From CAYVXE01 sp964455375 (GTDB taxonomy: Bacteria; Zhuqueibacterota; Zhuqueibacteria; Oceanimicrobiales; Oceanimicrobiaceae), in assembly GCA_964455375.1 (NCBI GenBank), contig CAYVXE010000020.1:1-54241 (forward strand): a stretch of 54,241 nucleotides of DNA, written 5' to 3'. Each line of letters starts with the position of its first letter. Position 1 is the first letter of the stretch. Positions 42,110 through 50,612 of this stretch are shown here, one piece after another. Below the pieces are notes generated by a model, which worked only from the letters and a program-made list of their open reading frames with translations, had not been told where the DNA came from and ran no database searches. A program made the translations under genes and the position numbers.

Positions 42110-42156
42110 TTCTCTTTCATGAAATGCGCTTATTTCGTTAGGACTACGTAACACGC

Positions 42157-43191
42157 ATGAAAATGAGTCCTGTCAGAATTGCCATTGATACGATGGGAGG
42201 CGATTACGCCCCTGAGGCAATTATACATGGCGGTGTTGAGGCTGTCAGAACCGGAAAAGGTGACTACGAGATTATTTTAGTCGGTGATGAAAAGGTTATC
42301 TACCCGTATCTCTCACGCCATTTTCGTATTCAGGAGCTGCCGATAACCATTTACCATGCATCGCAAAAAATAGAAATGGGAGAATCTCCTGTAGAGGCTC
42401 TGAAAAAAAAACCGGATGCTTCTATCTCGGTTGCCATGGAGTTGCATAAAAAAGGGCATGTTGACGGCGTGATAAGCGCAGGACATACAGGCGCCGCTAT
42501 GGCGTCGGCCTTTCTAAAATTAGGACGCATTAAAGGTGTAAAACGTCCCGCCATTGGATCATTAATTCCCAATGAAGAAGGGGTGACATTCTTAATCGAT
42601 GTGGGGGCCAACCTCGAATGCAAACCAGAACATTTGCTTCAATTTGGGGTGATGGGGGAAATGTATATGAAATATGTGTACGATCTGCCTAATCCACGCA
42701 TTGGTTTGATAAATATTGGCGAGGAAGAGTCTAAAGGATATGAAGTTATTCAGCGAGCCAACAAATTGTTGCAGAAAAGCTCGATGAATTTTGTCGGTAA
42801 TGTTGAAGGCCGGGATGTGATGAGTGGTAATGTAGACGTTATTGTAAGCGACGGGTTTGTGGGGAATGTGGTCTTGAAATTTGCCGAAAGTTTTAACGGC
42901 GTCTATTCAAAGACATTGAAAAGAAAAATTGGTAAGAAAGTTTTTTCGAACCTGGGGGCTTTTTTATTGAAACCGACATTTAACCGGCTCCGACGAATCT
43001 ATGATTATGAAGAATATGGTGGCGCACCTCTTTTGGGTATAAACGGCACCTGTATGATTTGTCATGGTAGTTCGACCCCGAAGGCTATTAAGAATGCCGT
43101 ATTCGAATCGGTAAAAATGATAAAACAAAGAGTAAACCGGATAATTAGCCAGGAACTGGTTCACATGAAGGAGATAACGAATGACCAATAA
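42157..43191 (+). CDS. plsX: Phosphate acyltransferase PlsX
   Basis: 344 residues, typical length. The N-terminus IAIDTMGGDYAPEAI and the GHTGAAMASAFLKLGRIKGVKRPA segment are diagnostic. It converts acyl-ACP to acyl phosphate for phospholipid synthesis at the membrane. Its end overlaps fabH by 11 bases. The start could be ATG 42157 or, two codons on, 42163; no strong ribosome site decides. Confidence 0.95.
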   Translation: MKMSPVRIAIDTMGGDYAPEAIIHGGVEAVRTGKGDYEIILVGDEKVIYPYLSRHFRIQELPITIYHASQKIEMGESPVEALKKKPDASISVAMELHKKGHVDGVISAGHTGAAMASAFLKLGRIKGVKRPAIGSLIPNEEGVTFLIDVGANLECKPEHLLQFGVMGEMYMKYVYDLPNPRIGLINIGEEESKGYEVIQRANKLLQKSSMNFVGNVEGRDVMSGNVDVIVSDGFVGNVVLKFAESFNGVYSKTLKRKIGKKVFSNLGAFLLKPTFNRLRRIYDYEEYGGAPLLGINGTCMICHGSSTPKAIKNAVFESVKMIKQRVNRIISQELVHMKEITNDQ

Positions 43192-44170
43192 TATACATTC
43201 GAGAATTGTCGGCACAGGTGCGGCAATTCCCGAAAAAACACTGACGAATTTTGATCTGGAAAAAATGGTGGATACGTCGGATCAATGGATTCAGGAACGT
43301 ACAGGGATTCAGGTTCGTCATATTGTGGATGAAAAAACACTGAATTCTGATCTTGCATCAAAAGCGGCTTTGAATGCCCTTGAAGATGCCGGTATGTCCG
43401 CTGAAGAAATCGATACCATTATCCTGGCCACCGTAACCGGAGATGTTAGATTCCCATCTACAGCCTGCTACGTACAGAAAAAAATAGGTGCTGTAAATGC
43501 AGCCGCATTTGATATTCAGGCTGCCTGCTCCGGATTTCTGTTTGGTTTAGGTATCGCCGATGGTTTCATTAGTTCCGGGAAAAGTAAAAATGTTTTGATT
43601 ATTGGTTGTGAGTTGTTAAGTAAAATTACCGACTGGAAAGATCGTTCTACGTGCGTCCTGTTTGGCGATGCGGCCGGTGCTGCTGTGGTCACACAGGCGA
43701 ATGGTGATGGTAGTGGTGTGCTGGGAACCTTTATGAAAACAGATGGTAGCCTGGGCCATTTACTGTGGATGCCCGGAGGCGGAACAAGGTACCCTGCAGA
43801 TATGGCCATCAATGAAAACATGAACAATATTAAAATGCGGGGACCGGAAGTATTTAAATCGGCTGTGAAAGCCATGGGGGATGCGGCCGTACATATTCTG
43901 GAAAAAATCGGACTGAAATCGGAGGACATTGACATACTGATTCCGCATCAGGCAAACAAACGAATTATCGATGCTACCGTTAGACGGTTAAAACTACCGC
44001 CTGAGAAAGTTTATATCAATGTGCAGAACTACGGAAACACCTCCTCTGCATCTATCCCGGTAGCACTGACAGAAGCGAAAAAGAAAGGCGTGGCAAAACC
44101 GGGCGATTTATGCGTTATGGTTGCATTTGGCGGTGGTTTTACCTGGGCCTCGGCAGCAATTAGAATTTGA
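43181..44170 (+). CDS. fabH: 3-oxoacyl-ACP synthase III
   Basis: 329 residues. The Cys-His-Asn triad is present: C116 in AACSGF, His in IPHQANKRI and Asn in NYGNTSSAS. It starts fatty-acid chains by joining acetyl-CoA or another primer to malonyl-ACP. AAGGAG lies seven bases ahead of the ATG. It overlaps plsX and is followed by fabD after 18 bases. Confidence 0.96.
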   Translation: MTNNIHSRIVGTGAAIPEKTLTNFDLEKMVDTSDQWIQERTGIQVRHIVDEKTLNSDLASKAALNALEDAGMSAEEIDTIILATVTGDVRFPSTACYVQKKIGAVNAAAFDIQAACSGFLFGLGIADGFISSGKSKNVLIIGCELLSKITDWKDRSTCVLFGDAAGAAVVTQANGDGSGVLGTFMKTDGSLGHLLWMPGGGTRYPADMAINENMNNIKMRGPEVFKSAVKAMGDAAVHILEKIGLKSEDIDILIPHQANKRIIDATVRRLKLPPEKVYINVQNYGNTSSASIPVALTEAKKKGVAKPGDLCVMVAFGGGFTWASAAIRI

Positions 44171-44188
44171 GGGTTAAGGAGAAGCACT

Positions 44189-45112
44189 ATTTCAAAGACA
44201 GCATTTTTATTTCCCGGACAGGGGTCGCAATACGTTGGGATGGCAAAAGATCTGTATGACCATTTTGACGAGGTGAAAGAGCTTTACGGACGGGCGAACG
44301 ATCTGATAGGGTTTGATTTAGCCAAAGTATCTTTTGAGGGCCCGGAGGAAGAATTAAAACAAACAATCGTGACACAGCCGGCGATTTTCGTTCATAGCTA
44401 TGCCCTTGTGCAGCAATTAGCTAAACAAAACCTGACGCCGCAAATGACCGCCGGTCATAGTCTTGGTGAATATACAGCTTTGTGTACGGCGGGCAGTTTA
44501 ACGTTTGAAGCCGCACTTAATCTGGTGAAAATTCGAGGGCAGCTTATGCAGCGTGCCGGAGAAGAATCAGAGGGGACAATGGCGGCAATTATTGGGATGG
44601 AGTCGGAAGTGGTAAACCAGATTTGTGAGGACGCGAGTGCCGCGGGTATCGTGCAGGTGGCAAATTACAATTCACCAGGGCAACTCGTTATTTCTGGATC
44701 CATTCCCGGTGTCAATAAGGCGGTGGAAATTGCCAAGGAACAGGGGGCAAAACGGGCGGTGCCGTTGGTTGTGAGTGGCGCCTTTCATTCACCCTTGATG
44801 GCTTTTGCAAAGGAAGGGTTACAAACCGTCCTCGAAATGACGACCGTTCAGGATGCGCAAATTCCGGTTTATGCCAATGTGACCGCACAAGCAGTTCAAC
44901 AAGCATCCATGATAAAAAATATGCTTGTACAACAGCTCACAAGTCCGGTTCGTTGGATTGAAATCATTCAAAATATGATCTCAGACGGGGTGGATACGTT
45001 TTATGAAGTGGGGCCGGGTACGGTGCTTAAGGGGTTACTGAGGCGAATTGATCGTTCCTTCAAAGTCATTTCAATTAATAATCTTGACAGTTTAAACCAA
45101 TTGGAAAATTGA
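44189..45112 (+). CDS. fabD: Malonyl-CoA:ACP transacylase; apparent ATT start
   Basis: 307 residues from the chosen start. The first ATG in frame (44240) would remove the universal N-terminal motif KTAFLFPGQGSQYVGM. With the ATT at 44189, residues 2-18 supply this motif, the active Ser falls at position 91 in GHSLGE (92 in E. coli), and the total length matches the family. AAGGAG at 44176-44181 and a seven-base spacer point exactly at the ATT. Between the fabH stop and the ATT there is no in-frame ATG, GTG or TTG. It loads malonyl groups on ACP, whose gene lies three genes on. Confidence 0.92.
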   Translation: MSKTAFLFPGQGSQYVGMAKDLYDHFDEVKELYGRANDLIGFDLAKVSFEGPEEELKQTIVTQPAIFVHSYALVQQLAKQNLTPQMTAGHSLGEYTALCTAGSLTFEAALNLVKIRGQLMQRAGEESEGTMAAIIGMESEVVNQICEDASAAGIVQVANYNSPGQLVISGSIPGVNKAVEIAKEQGAKRAVPLVVSGAFHSPLMAFAKEGLQTVLEMTTVQDAQIPVYANVTAQAVQQASMIKNMLVQQLTSPVRWIEIIQNMISDGVDTFYEVGPGTVLKGLLRRIDRSFKVISINNLDSLNQLEN

Positions 45113-45115
45113 ACG

Positions 45116-45862
45116 ATGGTGCAAAGTCTGGAAGATAAGATCGCAATTGTAACCGGTGCATCCAGGGGGATTGGTAAAGCGATTGCTTTAAAATTGGCAA
45201 CGTTAGGAGCAGATGTTGTTTTGACTGCTACCAGGCTGGAAAATGTCAGTCCGATTGCCGAAGAGATTGAGAAAATGGGTCGCCAGGCTCTGCCGCTGGC
45301 GCTCAATGTTGCTGATTTTGATGAGGTCACAACCGTGATGAAAACGGCACTGGAAACCTTTTCTAAAATTAATATTTTAGTCAATAATGCTGGCATTACG
45401 AAAGATAATTTGTTAGTTCGAATGGGGCAGGCTGAGTGGGATGATGTCATTGCTGTAAATTTAAAAGGAACGTTCAACTGCATCCGGGCCACGACGAAAG
45501 CATTTATGAAACGGAGGGAAGGGAAAATCATTAATATAACGTCGGTTGTCGGTGTCATTGGCAATGCCGGGCAAGCAAATTACAGCGCGTCAAAGGCCGG
45601 TATCATCGGATTGACGAAATCGGTGGCAAAAGAACTGGCGCCGAGAAACATTCAGGTGAACGCCATTGCCCCGGGTTTTATTATGACGGATATGACTGCC
45701 GCCTTGCCGGAAGAAGCAAAGTCTAACCTGGAGAATACAATTCCAATGGGACGGATGGGCAAGCCCGAAGATATTGCAAATGTTGTGGGGTTCTTAGCGT
45801 CAGACGCTGCAAATTATATTACCGGGCAGGTAATAAATGTGGATGGCGGTATGGTGATGTAA
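45116..45862 (+). CDS. fabG: 3-oxoacyl-ACP reductase
   Basis: 248 residues. A short-chain dehydrogenase with TGASRGIGKAIA (NADPH site), the NNAGIT segment, and the catalytic Ser and YSASK motif. It reduces 3-oxoacyl-ACP. It begins three bases after fabD stops. Confidence 0.95.
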   Translation: MVQSLEDKIAIVTGASRGIGKAIALKLATLGADVVLTATRLENVSPIAEEIEKMGRQALPLALNVADFDEVTTVMKTALETFSKINILVNNAGITKDNLLVRMGQAEWDDVIAVNLKGTFNCIRATTKAFMKRREGKIINITSVVGVIGNAGQANYSASKAGIIGLTKSVAKELAPRNIQVNAIAPGFIMTDMTAALPEEAKSNLENTIPMGRMGKPEDIANVVGFLASDAANYITGQVINVDGGMVM

Positions 45863-45924
45863 CAAAAAAGCATACATATTTTATCTCATTTTTCAAATAA
45901 ACAAACTATAAGGAGGAGAGTTTT

Positions 45925-46161
45925 ATGTCTACAAAAGATAAGGTCAAAGAAATTATCGTTGAACAGTTGGGAGTAGATGCGGCAGAAGTGACCGAGTCAG
46001 CATCTTTTATCGATGATTTGGGTGCCGATTCCCTGGATACTGTTGAATTGGTCATGACTTTTGAAGAAGAATTCGATATTGAAATTCCGGATGAAGATGC
46101 CGAAAAAATGAATACAGTCGGTCAGGCTATAGAATATCTTGAAAAAAAATTAGCTGAATAA
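45925..46161 (+). CDS. acpP: Acyl carrier protein
   Basis: 78 residues, acidic, with the phosphopantetheine Ser in GADSLDTVELVM. It carries growing acyl chains for the Fab enzymes encoded around it. AAGGAGGAG gives a strong ribosome site, as expected for an abundant protein. Confidence 0.97.
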   Translation: MSTKDKVKEIIVEQLGVDAAEVTESASFIDDLGADSLDTVELVMTFEEEFDIEIPDEDAEKMNTVGQAIEYLEKKLAE

Positions 46162-46189
46162 AACATATTTATCTTGGAATACAGTTGTA

Positions 46190-47443
46190 ATGAGAACAAT
46201 TGAGTTAAAGCGTGTTGTGGTGACCGGGATGGGGGTTGTTACGCCGTTGGGTCATGGGTTGTCCGAATATTGGCAAAATCTGATTCAGGGTAAAAGTGGT
46301 GTTGACACCATCACGAAATTTGATCCTGCTGGCTATGTGACCAAAATAGCGGGAGAGGTCAAAGATTTCAGCGCTGAAGACTGCATGGAGAAGAAAGAGG
46401 CGCGGCATATGGATTTGTTTACGCAGTATGCCATTGCTGCTGCTGAGAAAGCGGTGCAACATGCTGAACTTAATTTTGATGCCGTGCACAAAGATCGGGC
46501 CGGCGTCATTGTCAGTTCCGGAATCGGCGGCATGGAAACATTTCAAAATCAGACCAGAACATTGCTTGAAAAAGGCCCAAGGAGAATTAGTCCGTTTTTT
46601 ATTCCCATGTTAATCACAGATATTGCTCCGGGACATATTTCCATTCGTTACGGGCTAAGAGGGCCGAACTTTTCAACTGTTTCTGCCTGTGCTTCAAGTT
46701 CTCATGCGATTGGAGAAGCCTTTCGTAACATCCAGAGGGGAGATGCAGATGTCATGATCACCGGGGGGGCTGAGGCCACGGTGACACCGTTGGGGATTGC
46801 CGGATTTAATGCAATGAAAGCGCTGTCAACCCGCAATGAAGAACCGCAAAAAGCAAGCCGACCTTTCGATAAAGATCGGGATGGGTTTGTCATGGGGGAA
46901 GGGAGTGGTATCATCGTCATTGAAAAACTGGAACATGCTTTAGACCGCGGGGCTCACATCTATGCGGAAATTGCCGGAGTGGGATATACCGCTGATGCGT
47001 ATCATATCACTGCGCCGGCGCCTGATGGCGCGGGGGCAAAGTCAGCTATGCGACGCGCTCTGAAAGACGCAGAACTTTCACCTGCGGATATTGATTATGT
47101 CAATACACATGGAACATCAACCCTTTATGGTGATGTTGCCGAAGTGAATGCCATCAAACAAGTGTTTGGTGAAGCGGCTTACAAATTGAATATTAACTCC
47201 ACAAAGTCCATGATTGGTCATTTACTCGGTGCTTCCGGAGGTGTTGAATTTGTCACAGCTACACTTACCATGAATCATGGAATGGTGCATCCGACCATTA
47301 ACCAGGTAAACCCTGATCCGGAGATAGATCTGGACACGACTGCAAACAAACCGAAGCAACGGGAAGTCAGAGCCGCCATTTCGAATTCTTTTGGATTTGG
47401 CGGACATAACGTTTCAATTGTAATTAAAAAATTTGAAGAATAA
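46190..47443 (+). CDS. fabF: 3-oxoacyl-ACP synthase II
   Basis: 417 residues. The elongating condensing enzyme has C167 in TVSACASSS, His in VNTHGTST and His in IGHLLGASGG, the Cys-His-His triad. It lies 28 bases after acpP, the usual order. Confidence 0.96.
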   Translation: MRTIELKRVVVTGMGVVTPLGHGLSEYWQNLIQGKSGVDTITKFDPAGYVTKIAGEVKDFSAEDCMEKKEARHMDLFTQYAIAAAEKAVQHAELNFDAVHKDRAGVIVSSGIGGMETFQNQTRTLLEKGPRRISPFFIPMLITDIAPGHISIRYGLRGPNFSTVSACASSSHAIGEAFRNIQRGDADVMITGGAEATVTPLGIAGFNAMKALSTRNEEPQKASRPFDKDRDGFVMGEGSGIIVIEKLEHALDRGAHIYAEIAGVGYTADAYHITAPAPDGAGAKSAMRRALKDAELSPADIDYVNTHGTSTLYGDVAEVNAIKQVFGEAAYKLNINSTKSMIGHLLGASGGVEFVTATLTMNHGMVHPTINQVNPDPEIDLDTTANKPKQREVRAAISNSFGFGGHNVSIVIKKFEE

Positions 47444-47476
47444 CCATCAGACGTTTAAAAATTATAACAGCATAGC

Positions 47477-48226
47477 ATGTTCAACTGGTTTAACGGATTC
47501 TTTAAAAGCAACGATTCTGACAACGATGAGCTGTACGTCGATTTTGCCGTTTTAAGAGAAACATTGGCGTACGATCTTCAGGATGAGGAACTTTTTATTC
47601 AGGCTTTGAAACACCGTTCGTTCCTACCTGTCACGCATGAAAAAAGGCTACAGTCTAACGAGCGCCTGGAACTGCTTGGAGATGCCGTTCTCGGTCTGGT
47701 TGTGGTGGAATTCTTGTACCGCACCTATCCCACCAAAGAAGAAGGTGAGTTGACAAATATGAAGTCACTCATTGTCAGTCGTCACATACTTGGCAAAATT
47801 GCTCGGGCTATGAAGTTGGGAGATTTTTTGTTGCTGAGTGAAGCAGAAGATAAATCGGGTGGTAGAAGCCGTGCTTCAATCAACTCTGACGCGATGGAAT
47901 CGATCATCGCAGCTATTTATCTGGATGGTGGACTGGAAAAAGCCCGCGACTTTATTCACAACAAAATTCTTGTGAATTTCGAAGACATTATTACCGATGA
48001 ACATCACACAAATTTTAAAAGCATGCTGTTGGAATATGCCCAAAGTCAGAGTCTGGGGTCGCCCTGCTATGCCGTGCAATCGGTTCACGGTCCGGATCAT
48101 GAAAAAGTATTTACCATCGAAGTGAATATTCAGAATGACACCTTGGGATCGGGCACCGCAAATAATAAAAAGCGTGCAGAGCAATTAGCTGCTAAAGAAG
48201 CTCTGAAGAATCTTTATATCATCTAA
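47477..48226 (+). CDS. rnc: Ribonuclease III
   Basis: 249 residues. The RNase III signature NERLELLGDAVLGLVV and a second acidic site (SDAMESIIAAIYLDGG) are followed by a double-stranded RNA-binding domain (about 175-248, ending AAKEAL). It processes rRNA and structured mRNA. It follows fabF in many genomes. No clear ribosome site is seen, suggesting coupling to fabF. Confidence 0.96.
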   Translation: MFNWFNGFFKSNDSDNDELYVDFAVLRETLAYDLQDEELFIQALKHRSFLPVTHEKRLQSNERLELLGDAVLGLVVVEFLYRTYPTKEEGELTNMKSLIVSRHILGKIARAMKLGDFLLLSEAEDKSGGRSRASINSDAMESIIAAIYLDGGLEKARDFIHNKILVNFEDIITDEHHTNFKSMLLEYAQSQSLGSPCYAVQSVHGPDHEKVFTIEVNIQNDTLGSGTANNKKRAEQLAAKEALKNLYII

Positions 48227-48273
48227 AAATGGTGACGCTTTAACCCCGCTTAAACGACTTTGGATTATACGGA

Positions 48274-48303
48274 AAGGTGGCGTTTTGGGCGCCCCTTATT
48301 TTT
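48274..48303 (+). terminator. Terminator after rnc
   Basis: AAGG(T)GGCG, loop TTTTGGG, CGCCCCTT, then ATTTTT. One bulged T interrupts the stem. It lies in the convergent gap between rnc and the thiolase gene. Confidence 0.65.
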
Positions 48304-48383
48304 CTCCACCCATTTATACCATATACCCCGTTATACCGTCTATCCTTACCCAGATGACTGTTGTTTTTAAGAGCCATGACAGC

Positions 48384-49640
48384 TTAATTCCTTTCTAAAA
48401 TCATCGCCGCTGCCATGGCGCCGGCCGCACAAATACTGAGTAAACCGTATCTTGCGTTACGCCGTTTTAATTCATTTGCCAACGTTGTGACAATACGCCC
48501 GCCCGTTGCCGCGAAAGGATGCCCGATAGCGATAGAACTGCCCATGGGATTTAGCTTCTCTTCCGGTACCTCACCAATTTTAGCCTCTTTCCAGCCTTCC
48601 CGCCAGCCTTTCAAATTACAAGCTACCTGTGCGCCAAAAGCTTCGTGGATTTCAATGATGTCCATATCATCGAGTTTCAGGCCGGTTTTTTGTAAAAGCC
48701 GGGGAACGGCAATGCAGGGCGCCATAAGCAGACCGTCATTGGGGTCGATGGCTGCATATTCAAATGCTTTGATAAAGGCCAGCGCTTCTCGGCCCTCTTT
48801 TTTTGCCCGCTCTTCAGATATGAGCAGCACCGCGGAAGCGCCATCTGTGAGCGGACTGGAATTGCCAGCGGTGATGGTTCCGGCGGCGCTCCTGTCAAAA
48901 ACCGGACGCAGCCTGGCCAGCTTCTCTTCGCTTGTGTCGCCGCGAATGATGCGATCCGTGTCAATGCCGCCCAGTGGATAAATTTCCTGCTTGAGACGGC
49001 CATCTTCCGTTGCCGTGAATGCATTTCTGTGACTCAGAAAGGCGATCCGATCCTGCTGTTCACGGCCGATTTTCCATTCTTTGGCCATGATTTCACAGTG
49101 TTCTCCCATGGTAAGTCCGGTTGAAGGCTCGGCGATGGCTGGTGCAATGGGTTTGAAATGCCCGGGCCGGACTTTCAGAAATGCCGCAATTCTGGCGCCG
49201 GTACTTTTTGCCATACTGGCATCCATGAGAATGCGGGCAAATTTTTTGCTAAACACAATCGCCGGGTTGGACATGGATTCTGTGCCCCCGGCTATACCGA
49301 TTTCCGTGCGGCCATGAACGATGGAATCGTAAATCGCTGTGATGGCGTGAATACCAGTTATGCAGTTGTTGGATACCGAATGCGCTTTGACCGTCGATGG
49401 TAAATCTGTGCGGAAAACAATTTCACGGGCGATATTCGCTATGTGCGGGTCGGTGACCACCGTACCGTAAACGACTTCATCCACATTTTCGGGGTTAACG
49501 TCGTGCATTTTGAGAAGACCATTGACGGCGTGGACAGCTAAATCCAGCGACGAGTGTGTCTTAAAAACCGTGCCCGCTTTTACAAATGGGGTACGTGTTC
49601 CGGCAACGACGGCAACGCGATTTGCTTTTTCTTTTGTCAT
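48384..49640 (-). CDS. fadI: Acetyl-CoA acyltransferase (FadI-type thiolase)
   Basis: 418 residues from ATG 49640, which has GGAG six bases upstream. The nucleophile C93 (NNCITGIHA), the HEAFGAQV and GHPFAATGGR segments and the final catalytic Cys in SICAAGAMAAAM are present. The last motif follows the FadI-like CAAG form rather than the usual CGGG of acetyl-CoA acetyltransferases, so it is probably the beta partner of the FadJ-like enzyme at 23818-26028, about 22 kb away. Biosynthetic thiolase activity cannot be excluded. Confidence 0.85.
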   Translation of the reverse strand: MTKEKANRVAVVAGTRTPFVKAGTVFKTHSSLDLAVHAVNGLLKMHDVNPENVDEVVYGTVVTDPHIANIAREIVFRTDLPSTVKAHSVSNNCITGIHAITAIYDSIVHGRTEIGIAGGTESMSNPAIVFSKKFARILMDASMAKSTGARIAAFLKVRPGHFKPIAPAIAEPSTGLTMGEHCEIMAKEWKIGREQQDRIAFLSHRNAFTATEDGRLKQEIYPLGGIDTDRIIRGDTSEEKLARLRPVFDRSAAGTITAGNSSPLTDGASAVLLISEERAKKEGREALAFIKAFEYAAIDPNDGLLMAPCIAVPRLLQKTGLKLDDMDIIEIHEAFGAQVACNLKGWREGWKEAKIGEVPEEKLNPMGSSIAIGHPFAATGGRIVTTLANELKRRNARYGLLSICAAGAMAAAMILERN

Positions 49641-49665
49641 TTTAAGCTCCAAAGTTTAATCGTCT

Positions 49666-49896
49666 TTAGCACCCTAAAAGGCCTTTTGCAGCCAGATAGG
49701 GCAGAATCAGATAGATCAAGGAATCGCGAATCAGATAGAAGAGAAAGAAAGTGATGACAACTTTCCAGCCCTTTTGTTTGAGCAGGGCCATAAATCCCTG
49801 TTTCTTGAGGATTCCAAGCCATTCCCGAATGAACGGAGGCGTGTGAATACATTTTAGCGAAAAACGATGCTTAGTTTTTTCTGTTTGATCTGGCAT
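49666..49896 (-). CDS. Small single-pass membrane protein, unknown
   Basis: 76 residues from ATG 49896. The N-terminal half is charged; residues about 45-65 are strongly hydrophobic (ITFFLFYLIRDSLIYLILP). I recognise no family. The ribosome site is poor, and a TTG start at 49926 overlapping the preceding stop codon is an alternative. It lies between the thermonuclease-like gene and the thiolase on the same strand. Confidence 0.55.
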   Translation of the reverse strand: MPDQTEKTKHRFSLKCIHTPPFIREWLGILKKQGFMALLKQKGWKVVITFFLFYLIRDSLIYLILPYLAAKGLLGC

Positions 49897-49922
49897 ATCT
49901 ATCCATAAAAGATGTTTTATAT

Positions 49923-50282
49923 TCAATACTCTTTATATTCCGCATGGCCACTGGTAACCATAAGGTCGTTGATGTTTTCATAAGTTTCGGTGCTGTTTTT
50001 TAACCAGATTTCCGCGATATAACGTCCGTATTTTCCTTTTTTATCTTTGACTGTTTCAATGAGAATTTCTTTGTCTGCAATCTTCTCTCTCAGGAAGTCC
50101 CGTGCTAAGAGTCCGGCCGGACGTTCGTCCCCCTTTAACTCCGGGGCGTTAATTCTTGCCAGACGCAGTTTTTCATTTTTAATCCAGGTACTCAGTCCAA
50201 GGTCGATATCCACATGAATGGTATCTCCGTCGTACACACTGAGGACCTTTGCTCTATAAACGTAAAGTTGTTTGTCATCCAT
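49923..50282 (-). CDS. Thermonuclease-like (SNase-fold) protein
   Basis: 119 residues from ATG 50282, with AAAGGAG five bases upstream; a longer frame to 50363 lacks a ribosome site. The staphylococcal nuclease pattern is visible: VYDGDTIHVDIDLGL, then LRLARINAPEL with the Arg and Glu of the active site, and GKYGRYIAEI with the second Arg. No signal peptide is seen, so it would act in the cytoplasm, unlike secreted thermonucleases. Catalysis is likely but not certain. Confidence 0.82.
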   Translation of the reverse strand: MDDKQLYVYRAKVLSVYDGDTIHVDIDLGLSTWIKNEKLRLARINAPELKGDERPAGLLARDFLREKIADKEILIETVKDKKGKYGRYIAEIWLKNSTETYENINDLMVTSGHAEYKEY

Positions 50283-50612
50283 AAAGACTCCTTTGTATAT
50301 TTGGATTTTACGGGGTGTCTCCTTCCAACTGCAATGTAGCTTTTTCAGAATTAATTTCAACAAAAAAGAATTGAAATAGTTTTACCTCTCATGTTTCAAG
50401 GGAAATGCACAAACGGAACATGAACGTACAAATGTACAATGTTTTTCTTCCAAAACTGCATTCCTTCCTGTGGAAGATAGCCGACCTAAAAAAAGGCTGT
50501 GGTCCCTGCACACTAAGATTGCAATCGCGGCCTTCTCTTTTTCCATCCATAGCCCTTGATTTGCAACTTATTTTTACTAAATTTGCACTGTACCGAAAAA
50601 GGAGGATGAACA
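50283..50612. other. Divergent intergenic stretch
   Basis: 330 bases between the thermonuclease-like and amidohydrolase genes. It has a 7-bp inverted repeat, ATTTCAA (50354-50360) and TTGAAAT (50371-50377), spaced ten bases, which could be an operator. I see no convincing promoter motif and no gene. Confidence 0.45.
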
